Shown piece by piece: positions 35,389-44,283 of a DNA stretch of 64,000 bases. The notes beneath the pieces were generated by a model. The model saw only the letters and a program-made list of their open reading frames with translations. It made no database searches and was not told the origin of the DNA. The stretch is from Collinsella sp. (GTDB lineage: Bacteria > Actinomycetota > Coriobacteriia > Coriobacteriales > Coriobacteriaceae). Made by a program: the position numbers and the translations under genes. The first letter of the stretch is position 1. Every line of letters begins with the position of its first letter. The stretch lies in NCBI GenBank assembly GCA_031292915.1, contig JAUMSH010000086.1:122927-186926 (forward strand). The letters run 5' to 3'.

Positions 35389-36036
35389 TTGGAAAAGTGG
35401 CCTTGGAAAGACCTAGATCACTATGAATTAATGTCTGATCTTATTCTTAAGGCCAACTACAGCATTCAAGACTTCAATGCTGCCATCAAAGACGGATTTT
35501 CTCCCAACATTAAGGACACCGTATTTCTAGTAGCACTCGCCACCTGGATTAAAGATGCATACTGGCAGATTAATTACACCTGTTTGAAAGAAGTAATTAG
35601 AACCAAATTCGAGTTCTCGAGACAGAATGAACTCACAGAGGCGCGTAATTATCTTGAAGCGGTTCGCTCAATCGTAATTGCTCACCCCCTGAATTCGACG
35701 AGGCATGAAGAATACGGCTTTGGTCCAGCGGGGCGAATTTGTATTGATGTGAGAGGGAAAAGCCTTCTCGACTCATATCCGGGCGCAGTAATCTATCGCA
35801 TCTCACCAAAAGGATTAGAAGAGACTGATAACGTTGCTGAAAACGAAATCGCACTCATGACTTGTCGTAGCACTCAAACAGAAACTGGCAAGCTACATTT
35901 TGAAAGATGCTGTCTAGATATGCGCGATATCCGCAACTCAGCTCAGGTCTACATTGACGCTTTATACGAACTCGACCGATATCTCGGTCGGCTAAAGAAG
36001 AACGACTTTTTTTTAATGAAGCGTAGCCATAGATAG
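35389..36036 (+). CDS. Uncharacterised protein with an R-x5-H (HEPN-like) motif
   Basis: Not recognised as a named family. It is 215 residues, largely helical, with LEAVRSIVIAHPLNSTRHEEYG holding Arg93 and His99 in the spacing of HEPN RNase sites, followed by FGPAGRICIDVRG. The C-terminus is helical (YIDALYELDRYLGRLKK). The TTG at 35389 follows AAAGGCGG; the next in-frame ATG (35431) lacks a binding site. AT content is higher than in the core genes, suggesting transfer. It lies between the IS256 relic and a divergently oriented HEPN-type gene. Confidence 0.62.
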   Translation: MEKWPWKDLDHYELMSDLILKANYSIQDFNAAIKDGFSPNIKDTVFLVALATWIKDAYWQINYTCLKEVIRTKFEFSRQNELTEARNYLEAVRSIVIAHPLNSTRHEEYGFGPAGRICIDVRGKSLLDSYPGAVIYRISPKGLEETDNVAENEIALMTCRSTQTETGKLHFERCCLDMRDIRNSAQVYIDALYELDRYLGRLKKNDFFLMKRSHR

Positions 36037-36168
36037 CTAAGCAGATCCTGGATTTTGCTGGGATAAAAAAACCTGGGCTAATGGAACTCTGGACGCAGAC
36101 TACCGGCAACCGCAGAGGCACCCGTCCGACCGCAAACATGAGCAGAACCGCAATGCTGGAGCTATTCT

Positions 36169-37215
36169 CTAGCGAATTGATCTGCGCTCAGCCGCAATTG
36201 CATTTCGAGCATCCTTTAGATGCTTCTGTGCCTTTCGGTGCATATCTTTTAATTGCTTAACTGGGTCAACATCAACTTCATCATAAACATGGGTCATATC
36301 GCCATCAACATATGCAACAAAGGAAGAGCCGCCCAGCTTGCCGACTGCTTTGCTGTGCTGCAATAGCAAACTCTGCATATCCTTACGAGCGGCGCGTATT
36401 CTGGGCTCGGCACATTTCAGGAAATGACAGAATAACTCAATAACAAGTTCGTTGTACCTCATGTTTGTATATCGAAAACAAAGATACGGACAATCGGATG
36501 AATCATGGTCTTTGATTTTCGAAATTGTCTTGTTTAGAAAGGCGCGAAGTTTTGGCGAGGTATTGTATTCGCGCATATCAACAATTTGATCAAGATCAAA
36601 TCTAACCCTAGTCGCATCATTTTCCCTGACAAGCGAAACAACGGTTTGACCATGCTGAACTGGATTTCGAATCTCATACATAAAAACATAGAGGCCACCT
36701 TCGTCATACCAAGAAGAAGGCAGTTTCCAATAGTCTTTATAAAGTTCTTTATTTGAACCTCGGTCATACTTCCGCATAACTGCCTGCATTCTATCGACAA
36801 GACCACGGGCTGCGGAAACATAATTTCCAAAAGCAGCGTTAACAACAGTCCTCTCGCCAAAACCCCCATTGGCAAAGCCGTCGGGTAAGAAGTCAAACTG
36901 ATCACACGGAACCAAGCGCCTCAGTTCACCATAGTTCCATCGAAACTGTTCATACAGTTGCTTAGCCTCCCAAAGTGACCGCACAACGTCGTCATACTCT
37001 TTCACTTTGGTTACAGAATCACCCTCGAGATACTCAATCTTTGAGAGCGCTTTCTGAGCTTCGACACTCACCGATTTGAACGGCAAAACATGGACTAAAT
37101 CTGCCAAGGGAATCCCCCTAATAGAGCAATAGCCATACATATGGCAATTAACAACGTTCCTGGCAAGGCGAAAACTAGGGATGCTAACACCAAATGCCAA
37201 CGGTTTTGTGGACAT
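36169..37215 (-). CDS. Uncharacterised protein with a canonical HEPN RNxxxH motif
   Basis: About 348 residues from the ATG at 37215, all-helical by eye, with YEIRNPVQHGQ near residue 183. R-N-x3-H is the classic active-site motif of HEPN ribonucleases found in toxins and abortive-infection proteins. The C-terminal part is basic and coiled (VKQLKDMHRKAQKHLKDARN). The frame stays open upstream to 37347, so the start is uncertain; neither start has a good ribosome binding site. No antitoxin-like small gene is adjacent. Confidence 0.62.
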   Translation of the reverse strand: MSTKPLAFGVSIPSFRLARNVVNCHMYGYCSIRGIPLADLVHVLPFKSVSVEAQKALSKIEYLEGDSVTKVKEYDDVVRSLWEAKQLYEQFRWNYGELRRLVPCDQFDFLPDGFANGGFGERTVVNAAFGNYVSAARGLVDRMQAVMRKYDRGSNKELYKDYWKLPSSWYDEGGLYVFMYEIRNPVQHGQTVVSLVRENDATRVRFDLDQIVDMREYNTSPKLRAFLNKTISKIKDHDSSDCPYLCFRYTNMRYNELVIELFCHFLKCAEPRIRAARKDMQSLLLQHSKAVGKLGGSSFVAYVDGDMTHVYDEVDVDPVKQLKDMHRKAQKHLKDARNAIAAERRSIR

Positions 37216-37398
37216 GACAAATGGAGTCGACGCAGGTCTAAACTTCTTGACCGCCCAGTCATCTCGAAAAAGCACAGTCCAGGCAAACGCCACACACCAC
37301 TCCCGCACGAGGATCCCACCAGACGCCCTTACCTTGGTAGCAAGCAACCCGGACGCACAAAGCGACCTGGGACATCACTACCAAAGAAAGGAAACACC

Positions 37399-38070
37399 AT
37401 GCCCAACAACGACATCGTCTACCTACTTATGTTCGCGCCCAAAGAGGCGTTCATCGAAGACCTACTGAACGGTCGCCTCTACATGAACGCGGCCGGCTAC
37501 TACCATAGCCTGCCTGGCGAGCAGGGCGATCCGCTCGAGGCGCCTATGGCTCCCGGGGTGTGTCTCTACGGATATACTTGCCTGTCCATCTACTGCATGT
37601 ACACGGTCCGCGAGAACGATATCGTCGACAACGCCGTGAAAATCCCGATGCGAATGATCCAGGAGTTCGGGTGCGCGGACGGGTGGATCGGCATTGTACA
37701 GTACGACAGCTTCGCGTACCTCGCCGACAGACACACCGCCGACGGCGGAAGCATCTACGCCCACGGTCCCATCTCCTACGGCATCCCCGGGCCAAAACTA
37801 ATCCGCGAGATCTTTGAGGGCATCCCGCACAATCTCGTTATCAAAACGCCCAAGTACGCATATCAGAAGGAGTATCGAATCATCGGGTCGCAACCGGTCG
37901 AATGCCGTCTTATACCCGACGAGAATCACCCTGGGTGCAAAATTGAAGAATACGACCATGTAAAGCTTGACCTTGGCAGCAGCCTCGCGGACTTTTCCTG
38001 GAAGGCCTCGGTGTCGAGTCTCGAAGAGGCGCAGGACGGCCTCATGTTAGAGTTGCAGCATCGAGCATAG
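37399..38070 (+). CDS. Uncharacterised 223-aa protein
   Basis: A real gene by its ribosome binding site (AAAGGA 6 bases before the ATG) and balanced codon use. The protein begins MPNNDIVYLLMFAPKEAFIE and continues DLLNGRLYMNAAGYYHSL, a pattern I associate with a group of hypothetical proteins from prophages and islands, without known function. A repeated aromatic content (Tyr, Phe) and no membrane segment are the only visible traits. It is divergent from the HEPN-type gene. Confidence 0.62.
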   Translation: MPNNDIVYLLMFAPKEAFIEDLLNGRLYMNAAGYYHSLPGEQGDPLEAPMAPGVCLYGYTCLSIYCMYTVRENDIVDNAVKIPMRMIQEFGCADGWIGIVQYDSFAYLADRHTADGGSIYAHGPISYGIPGPKLIREIFEGIPHNLVIKTPKYAYQKEYRIIGSQPVECRLIPDENHPGCKIEEYDHVKLDLGSSLADFSWKASVSSLEEAQDGLMLELQHRA

Positions 38071-38248
38071 TCAACCCGACGCGATCCACAACGCCACCGG
38101 GCAACCAAACACCCCTCCCCAACCTTCCCCAGAAAGTTCGCTGATGTTGACTGGGGTTCCCGTAAAATAATCCCCAACAAAATATGTGCGGAGTGCTGGC
38201 CTGGAGCTGCCTTCGGACCCTATTGGCTGCTCACCGAGAGGCTCCGCT

Positions 38249-38470
38249 ATGAAACGACCCCTTTACTACCTGCTCTGCGCGATCGCGTGCACGTCCATGG
38301 TCAGCGCGATGATGCCCACGGCGGCCATTGCAGAGGCGGTTCAGCCTCAGGAGACCGCCGAGCAGCAGGCGCAAGCCGTGAGGTCAAGCTCAGCGTTGCT
38401 TTTGAATGCAGAAAAGCGAGTCCGAACGCACCGGCGTCCGGTCCTCTTGGCAGGTCACATCTTGGGTTGA
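38249..38470 (+). pseudogene. Truncated secreted-protein gene (signal peptide stump)
   Basis: GAGAGG and the ATG at 38249 start MKRPLYYLLCAIACTSMVSA, continuing MMPTAAIAEAV, a clear Sec signal peptide with a likely cleavage after an Ala. After about 35 more residues the frame becomes basic and non-protein-like and stops at 38470. It looks like the 5' end of a cell-surface protein gene cut by a rearrangement. Confidence 0.6.
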
Positions 38471-38498
38471 TGTCCAAAAAACTAGCCCTTGCGGTCGG

Positions 38499-39317
38499 TT
38501 AAACAAGCTTCAGCAGCCTTTGATACTCTCCGGGATCACGCATACGCATAATATCCATGTATGTTCTGCTTTTTGCGACCATGATATCGTCGAACTTGGC
38601 TAGGACGTGCCCGCTCGCTCTTGTGACAACCATGCGGTCATTGCAAAAATATGAAAGGAAGGTGTCCTTGTCGGGATGATGCATCCGTCGGACGTCGAGC
38701 GCGTTCCGGAAGTCATGGTAAAGTGCGGCGTTTATGGTTTCCTCAAGTCCAGGCAGACTGTCGATGCCTTCAAAGCGGCAAGGATATACTAGAAGCAAAT
38801 TTTTCGAACGATTGATGGAGCGAAGAAGTCCTCGGGCCTCACGGTCTTCTTCGCTCAATTGTTTATCACTCTCAGTTTTTAGAAGCTCGTCAAGCTTGGC
38901 GAGGCTGTAATCCCTGAGAATCGCATGCAGGCGTAAGCCTCTCTGTTCTTTTGCATAACTTATGCCAGGTTGTCTAAAAGTAATTCCGCGTTCTGAAACT
39001 CGCCTTGACGAAGTGAGGCTTACGGCGCGCATCATGGATTTTCCGAAGATGAGCTTGAAATCTAACTGATACGCGTCTGATACCGCATCACACTCCCCAT
39101 TTGCCTCGGATACGGGCGCATGAAACTCCGCACCTCTGGTCAGTTCCTTGAAAGCGTTAGAGTGGTTGATGAGCTCGCGCGTCCATTCCTCGTATGTATA
39201 TAACGGACGCCCAGAATAGTCTTGTATGAGGTCCTTAACAAACAATTCTGGGGTAATCATTGCGGATTTAAGTCTCTCGGCTCCGGGAACGGCTTCAATA
39301 AGCCTCTTATCTATCAC
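38499..39317 (-). CDS. Uncharacterised protein, possible PD-(D/E)xK nuclease fold
   Basis: A 272-residue protein with an excellent AAGGAGGAGG ribosome binding site 5 bases before its GTG start. EANGECDAVSDAYQLDFKLIFG resembles the core of PD-(D/E)xK nucleases, with acidic residues 75-81 and Asp86-x-Lys88. This is a motif guess only; no restriction or DNA-modification partner is nearby. The rest is mixed alpha/beta with no membrane segment. Confidence 0.6.
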   Translation of the reverse strand: MIDKRLIEAVPGAERLKSAMITPELFVKDLIQDYSGRPLYTYEEWTRELINHSNAFKELTRGAEFHAPVSEANGECDAVSDAYQLDFKLIFGKSMMRAVSLTSSRRVSERGITFRQPGISYAKEQRGLRLHAILRDYSLAKLDELLKTESDKQLSEEDREARGLLRSINRSKNLLLVYPCRFEGIDSLPGLEETINAALYHDFRNALDVRRMHHPDKDTFLSYFCNDRMVVTRASGHVLAKFDDIMVAKSRTYMDIMRMRDPGEYQRLLKLV

Positions 39318-39882
39318 TGTGGCCTCCTCCTTGCGGTAGTTTTGCGGATGTTGACGGAAGCCGTTCCAGCAGGGTACGCCAAAGTTGGCCCGAGCGAGTG
39401 GCCCGTCCTGGCTCGGAAGGGTCCGTGCCTTCGCCTAGAATACGCCCACCATGTCGCGACCAGGCCGCTTTCGGGGCTATCCTGGCCGTCTCCACGGCAT
39501 CCTCGCGCTACTTCTCGGAGAGGAAGATGGCCGAGATGCACGACGCGGCGCTCCGGAGGGGTACGTCGGGCTGTCACAACTGGGCCGAGCCGGAAAAGAC
39601 CACCAGGAAGATGGTCAAATCCGGCCTTGAGCTTGCCGACAGAATGGAGTCGGCCTAGGATATCGATAGATTTCGGATCCTGGGCACGGGGGCCAAAGAG
39701 TCCATTACACCAACTTTCGCGATACTACCGTTCTTGTCATATCATTCTAATGATCGGCACGAGTTTCAGAAGCATAGTTCCGCGAGGGTGTGAAGGCACA
39801 TCAATTATTACCCGGTGACCGGAATTGGCCGATATCGATTAAGTATTTATGGCTATGAATAATCCAGCGCTAAAGCCATCGT
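39318..39882. other. Non-coding stretch with a probable gene fragment (39398-39658)
   Basis: On the plus strand the frame at 39398-39658 ends FSERKMAEMHDAALRRG and TTRKMVKSGLELADRMESA, which look protein-like, but there is no ribosome binding site and the N-terminal part (Pro/Arg/Ser-rich) does not. I read it as the 3' end of a lost gene, possibly mobile-element derived. The rest of the gap shows nothing. Confidence 0.4.
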
Positions 39883-41337
39883 TTACCGAGCACTCAAGCG
39901 TTTAATCTTCCTGTAAATCTTAGCCTCATCAGAGGTAATCGGATCATTTGGAAACGCCTTTTGGGCTCTCGCTGCGTAGGAAAGAAAGTTCCCGTAGCGG
40001 AAAAATGCAGAAGAGTCAGCGTCAGCCGATGGGCATAACCTTCTTCCCCTAATACCAAGCGGTGAATAATGTTGATACAGAGCGGAGACGCGCTTTTTTG
40101 ATGCGTGCCTTCCCTCCCCCCGATTAGAACGCCCAATCGCAGTGGCCGCCTCACGGAGACGCTTGTGGTACCTTCCAACCGTAGACTGTCGAAGTCTTAC
40201 AACGCGCCCGTCAAAGTCAAACCCCAGGAAACTGACTTTCTGCGCCGGATGTACACCGGAGTACGGATAGACCTTACCCGCACGAACGCTTTCAAAATCA
40301 AGCTGAGCAACTCCGTCGCTATCAACCCGGAACGCCTTGGTTTTCTCAGGCTGCAGTTTAACGGAATCAACATCGGCCATTAGATTGATGGCCTCTACAA
40401 GTGCATCAAAGCCAGACTTTGGAACGGCAACAATAAAGTCATCTCAATAACGAAGATACAAGCCACCAACCCGTTCAACAGCAAGCCGGACTTTCATGTC
40501 GATATCGGCCATATAAATGTTAGCGAGCACTCCGCTTACGGCAAGACCCTGAGGAATTCCCAGCCCAATACCCGTTCGCTTCCACGGTCTTGTAATGACC
40601 TTACTTTTATTTGCAAGAAACTCAGACTTTGGCAAGATAACATCCAGCTTATTAAGTTCGCGAATAGACTTGAACCGAAGCTCGATAGCTACTTCGCTGA
40701 TCATTTTCTCCCGAGTAGGATCGATTGATGGCCATGGCAATTCATGTCGAGCAGCCAAATCAGCAATAGGCCAGCACGAATAGCGGAGGATATTTTTAAT
40801 GACTTGATAGTGATCGTCCGGCAAGCGTCCGCTGGGAAACAACGAACGCAACGACGTCATTAGATGAACATGATTTAAGTTGTCGAAGAAGCTCTCGAAA
40901 TCACCTGTAAGCACAAACGCCGAATCTTGCTCGCGTATATAATCGAAGGCCTTTTTAGCTGAGGAAATATTGCTGGCAGCGGTTACGGCGCTGTCTGATG
41001 AAAGCGAGGAGCGGTACGCTACGGCAACCTCATTAAACTCTTCGGCAATGGCCCTCTTGTTATATAAGTCCGACCACAGATAAGAGTAGTACTGGAAGAC
41101 GCGGTGATCGAAATGCGAGGCATAAGCGATATTGCGAACTTTGCAGCTTCTCTTACCTCCACGATACCGAACGGCGATGATCTCGTTGGAAATTAGAGGA
41201 TAGAACGCGTGATGGGAAACGTACCCTGGATCTAAGATCTTGTCTTGGACATCGGCAAAAGACACCCTATGATCGAAATGGGCATAAGAGCTTTTGGAAC
41301 TATATCGAGGAATACGAGCGATGTCGAACTCGGTCAA
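39883..41337 (-). pseudogene. Defence-type reverse transcriptase with in-frame TGA in the YxDD motif
   Basis: The two open segments are in the same frame, separated only by TGA at 40444-40446 (codon 298 of 484 before the final stop). The N-terminal part has RYSSKSSYAHFDHRVSFA, FVLTGDFESFFDNLNH (RT motif with the first catalytic Asp), and GIGLGIPQGLAVSGVLANIY. The active-site motif reads Y-TGA-D-D within GGLYLRY and DDFIVAVPKS. The thumb region (LGFDFDGRVV) continues to 39883. It resembles the DRT/Abi-type RTs rather than group II intron RTs, as no maturase or HNH domain is visible. TTG start with GGGGG 5 bases upstream. Probably inactivated, but see the finding. Confidence 0.75.
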
Positions 41338-41774
41338 AATACCCCCAAATAAATCAACCTGTCCGGATCAACGAGCGGCGGCTAACCCTCCCCGGACAGG
41401 CTAATCAAAGGTGCAGCAAATGCAACCAACGCTTTCGCGGCCGCCTAGAACAATGATTGCCTATGTCATACTAGACGAAAGCGAGGAATTGGTACTTATG
41501 ACCATCGAGGCTCTTATCCAGCTAGCCGCAGGCAACGCTGGTGTCAATGTGGCGAACGTCGGAATTTCGTCGTTTGCTATATTGACGGCAGTAGCGTACC
41601 CCATCGCCAGTTCGCGATGGGCAGGAAACTTTATTCCCTTTTCAGTCAACGCTATACAGCAAAAAGGCCAGTTTTAGCAAGCACTCAATTGCAGGACAAG
41701 GACCTGCGTATCCCTAACAACATGTGAATTGGAATAGGAACGCCAATAGCAGGCGCGCTCCATCCCGCCGACAA
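41338..41774. other. Region upstream of the reverse transcriptase; candidate structured RNA
   Basis: Contains the perfect 9-bp inverted repeat CCTGTCCGG (41360-41368) and CCGGACAGG (about 41392-41400) directly before the RT start. A hydrophobic plus-strand frame at 41420-41677 (AAAGG 8 bases before ATG; contains MTIEALIQLAAGNAGVNVA) is also present but unrelated to anything I know. DRT-type RTs are often preceded by a template or partner RNA, so this is the place to look for one. Confidence 0.4.
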
Positions 41775-42362
41775 TCACCCCTCCCCGTCCATGGCCGTCC
41801 AGCTCACGGGCCCAATGCCCGGAAGAGACGTTAGACAAGAGGGGCAGGCAACCTGATAGTTCCCGTTATTTGTCCTGCGCTGCATAGAAGCGGAGACATA
41901 TACCGCTTTGCGGGCGCGAGCGACACCGACGTACAGCAGGTCCATTTCCTCAATAAGCCCGTTTGGCATTTTCTTCGCATCCACAATCCGGCATCCACGC
42001 GGAGAACGCGAGGACATACCAGCACTTTCGCACCGAGAGCAAATCGCTCCAGGCCAATCGGAACGCGTATCGACCGGAATGAAAACAATATCCCACTCGA
42101 GCCCCTTAGCGGAGTGAACGGTCATTATCGAGATGTCTGCACCAAGGTAATCAGAGAAAAGCCGCAGGGAGCCCTCGGAAAAGACGCTAACGAAATAGTC
42201 GAAGCACTCCGACGGCCCATGGCGAAACAGCTTATCGCAAGGTGCTTCCGCAACGCCCCAAGAAACATGACATAGGACCACCCCTACTCGAATCTTCTGG
42301 AGCCATGTGACAGTAAAGATACATGCAAGAAGAAAATCACTCGCTTTTATGCCAGTTTCCAA
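41775..42362 (-). pseudogene. C-terminal fragment of a UvrD/PcrA-like superfamily 1 helicase
   Basis: ISIMTVHSAKGLEWDIVFIP is helicase motif V and EEMDLLYVGVARARKAVYVS is motif VI with its arginine finger. All Walker A and motif II-IV sequence is missing, and the 5' third of the frame (ACIFTVTWLQKIRVGVV) does not look like helicase. It is therefore the 3' end of a truncated gene. UvrD-like helicases occur as partners in defence systems such as Gabija, but no nuclease partner remains. Confidence 0.8.
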
Positions 42363-42556
42363 TTCAGATGCTGGTTTTGACAGGGTATTTCTTACATCAG
42401 AATCACTTGATTGGATGCCAGCGCAACGGTGGTCTTCAGGTGGCGTTAGGAAACTTTAGCAGCATGTCTAAATCATATTGTCGATAACCTTTGTTTGCCC
42501 ACGGCAAAGAGTACATGCGGCAACGTCACATAGTCATGGCCGTTCCATAAAGCAAA

Positions 42557-42587
42557 AGGTGCTGGGGCTTTCAAAGCCCCAGCACCT
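42557..42587 (-). terminator. Strong hairpin, likely terminator of the polysaccharide operon
   Basis: AGGTGCTGGGGCTTT pairs perfectly with AAAGCCCCAGCACCT around a single base, followed on the minus strand by TTTTGC. It is about 270 bases after the last polysaccharide gene, across the IS relic. Confidence 0.65.
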
Positions 42588-42589
42588 AA

Positions 42590-42850
42590 CCGGCCGGCCC
42601 CGACAAAATCAGACGCACTCTCGTCTACCAGCGCGCTGAGCGTCTCCTCGATGGTCTTTCTCACCAGATTCTATATGTCCTTGCGCAGCGACTCCTCGTC
42701 GACTTATACGATGTTCGCAGACACGACCCGTGTCCCTTCGTCAATGATTTGTTGTTTAGCCGCTAGAAATCATATGACGGGGCGCAGGTCGTGTTCGCCA
42801 TGCGGATGTCAGTTTGCGAAAGAAATTACGTGTCACCATGCAAAGGCACA
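42590..42850 (-). mobile_element. 5' relic of the same IS256-family element
   Basis: Read on the minus strand, the sequence from 42850 to about 42690 resembles 34450-34600, including CATATGA, GATTTCT, GCGAACATCGTAT and GTCGACGA blocks. It continues into RKTIEETLSALVDESASDFVGAG, the start of an IS256 transposase, and then ends at the hairpin at 42557-42587. Only the first fifth of the gene survives and it has stops. Confidence 0.75.
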
Positions 42851-42858
42851 TGCTTCAA

Positions 42859-44283
42859 TTAGGCTCTTTGCCCAACCATTCTATTTTTCCACCAATCAAG
42901 ACCGCTGTAGATAGCCTGTACATATCCAAGCCCGGTACGTTTTAGAACATATTGTGGCCAATGCCAATTGTTGTAGCAGAGCTGCGGAATTGCCTGGCCA
43001 ACTACAAGACCCCAGGCTCCCCAGCTAAAGGCGCCACACAAAACGCAACTTACGCAGATTCCAGCAGCAGTTGATACCAAATACGCTTTGAAGTACGGAA
43101 TCTCGTTCATGCTAACAATAATGTTGCAAAACAGAGAGTGCTGATTAAGCAGGAAGTAATAGAGGGCAATACCCAGGAACAAAACTGGATCGCAAATGAA
43201 ATCATGCTTGAAAAGCGTGAGTATCGGCAGGCATACCGTTACAAGAACTGTAGCGACAATATACATGCATACATAGCAGGAAATACCGCGTTCGACCACC
43301 GCCTTCTGAGTCTGCTTGTCATCCCTGACATAGGCAGACTGGAAGGTGGGAAAGCATGAACGTAAATAGGCGCTTGAAATCTGGTGGATCGCCGTCGCGA
43401 ACTGCAACATGACGGAATACGTACCAGTTTGTTCAAGCCCTAGGAAAGCCGAGCAAAGCAGCGATGTTGCCTGCGTGGCGCCATACCAGGCTAGAGATAC
43501 GACACCATCACGCCACGCCACAAACGAAACCGTCTTTAGAACGTCAAGCATTTCGTCCTTAGCAACAGCTGCGGCATCGGATTTAATCCCCTCTTCGACG
43601 TCATGATGGCTCCGAAATGTCCTAATCGCAAATAACCTCAGCAAAGTGCTGTAAGCCAAGAAGCCGAGTGCGGCAGCGAGAAGGCTCAAGCCACAAAACA
43701 GAAGGACCGCCGTAATAGCAAGCTGCCCAATCCTGGCAAGCGTTTTAGCCCTGTTCTCACCGGCAACGTCTCCAAGCCCACGGAGAAACGTGAGACAGTA
43801 AAGAAAATACAAGTTAGTGAAAATGGAAACGACAAACACAATCCATGCAGGCAACGAACCCTCAATTAAAAAAGAATCAGTGACATAAGAAACGTAGAAA
43901 GTTCCCAACGTTGCCGCAACAAATAACGCGATGAGACCCAAGACAGCGTATATCGTTTTAGACGTATCAAGAACGACGCGCATCAAGTGCCAGTCAACTT
44001 CTCCATCAACAGAAGAATAGTCGCAGCCTTGTTTGGTCAGTTTCTTTGCCCCGCTCAGGCAATAAAGAATGTTGCGGGACAAGGTAGAAGTAAAACCGAA
44101 TTCAAGCAGCTGCGCAAAACCCGAAATGGCTACGAACACGTACCAGAGACCGATTTGAGCACTCGATAAAAAAGATAGGAGTAGCGGCAAGAGCAAAAAG
44201 TTACTGCCCATAGACGCGATCGTGCCGACATAATTCCAAATCACATCTCTTTTAGAGACGGTCACTTTCTTGCTTTCGGCCAT
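42859..44283 (-). CDS. Polysaccharide flippase (Wzx-like, PST/MVF superfamily)
   Basis: Multi-spanning membrane protein (474 aa, about 12-14 hydrophobic helices) likely to move lipid-linked repeat units across the membrane. The start KRDVIWNYVGTIASMGSNF and IGLWYVFVAISGFAQLLEFG are typical of polysaccharide exporters. It is the last gene of the operon and its ATG lies directly after the stop of the upstream glycosyltransferase. Confidence 0.85.
   Translation of the reverse strand: MAESKKVTVSKRDVIWNYVGTIASMGSNFLLLPLLLSFLSSAQIGLWYVFVAISGFAQLLEFGFTSTLSRNILYCLSGAKKLTKQGCDYSSVDGEVDWHLMRVVLDTSKTIYAVLGLIALFVAATLGTFYVSYVTDSFLIEGSLPAWIVFVVSIFTNLYFLYCLTFLRGLGDVAGENRAKTLARIGQLAITAVLLFCGLSLLAAALGFLAYSTLLRLFAIRTFRSHHDVEEGIKSDAAAVAKDEMLDVLKTVSFVAWRDGVVSLAWYGATQATSLLCSAFLGLEQTGTYSVMLQFATAIHQISSAYLRSCFPTFQSAYVRDDKQTQKAVVERGISCYVCMYIVATVLVTVCLPILTLFKHDFICDPVLFLGIALYYFLLNQHSLFCNIIVSMNEIPYFKAYLVSTAAGICVSCVLCGAFSWGAWGLVVGQAIPQLCYNNWHWPQYVLKRTGLGYVQAIYSGLDWWKNRMVGQRA

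Noticed and set aside
37141..38070. A longer start for the 223-aa gene
   Set aside because: The upstream 86 codons lack a binding site and protein character, whereas AAAGGA precedes the ATG at 37399.
39222..39818. A 198-codon plus-strand ORF
   Set aside because: Arg/Pro/Ser-rich translation without family features, overlapping the start of a well-supported minus-strand gene; only the 39398-39658 frame looks partly protein-like.
40420..40450. Selenocysteine or other genuine decoding of the TGA in the reverse transcriptase
   Set aside because: Only a short 6-bp stem follows; no recoding machinery is visible in the window and RT active sites with selenocysteine are not known. Kept only as a question in the finding.
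27597..42850. Prophage or integrative element
   Set aside because: No integrase, structural, replication or conjugation genes and no tRNA-linked attachment repeats were found. Single defence-type genes and IS relics fit an island better.
42651..42914. Plus-strand ORF over the second IS relic
   Set aside because: It is the complement of the transposase 5' region and flank, with no ribosome binding site.
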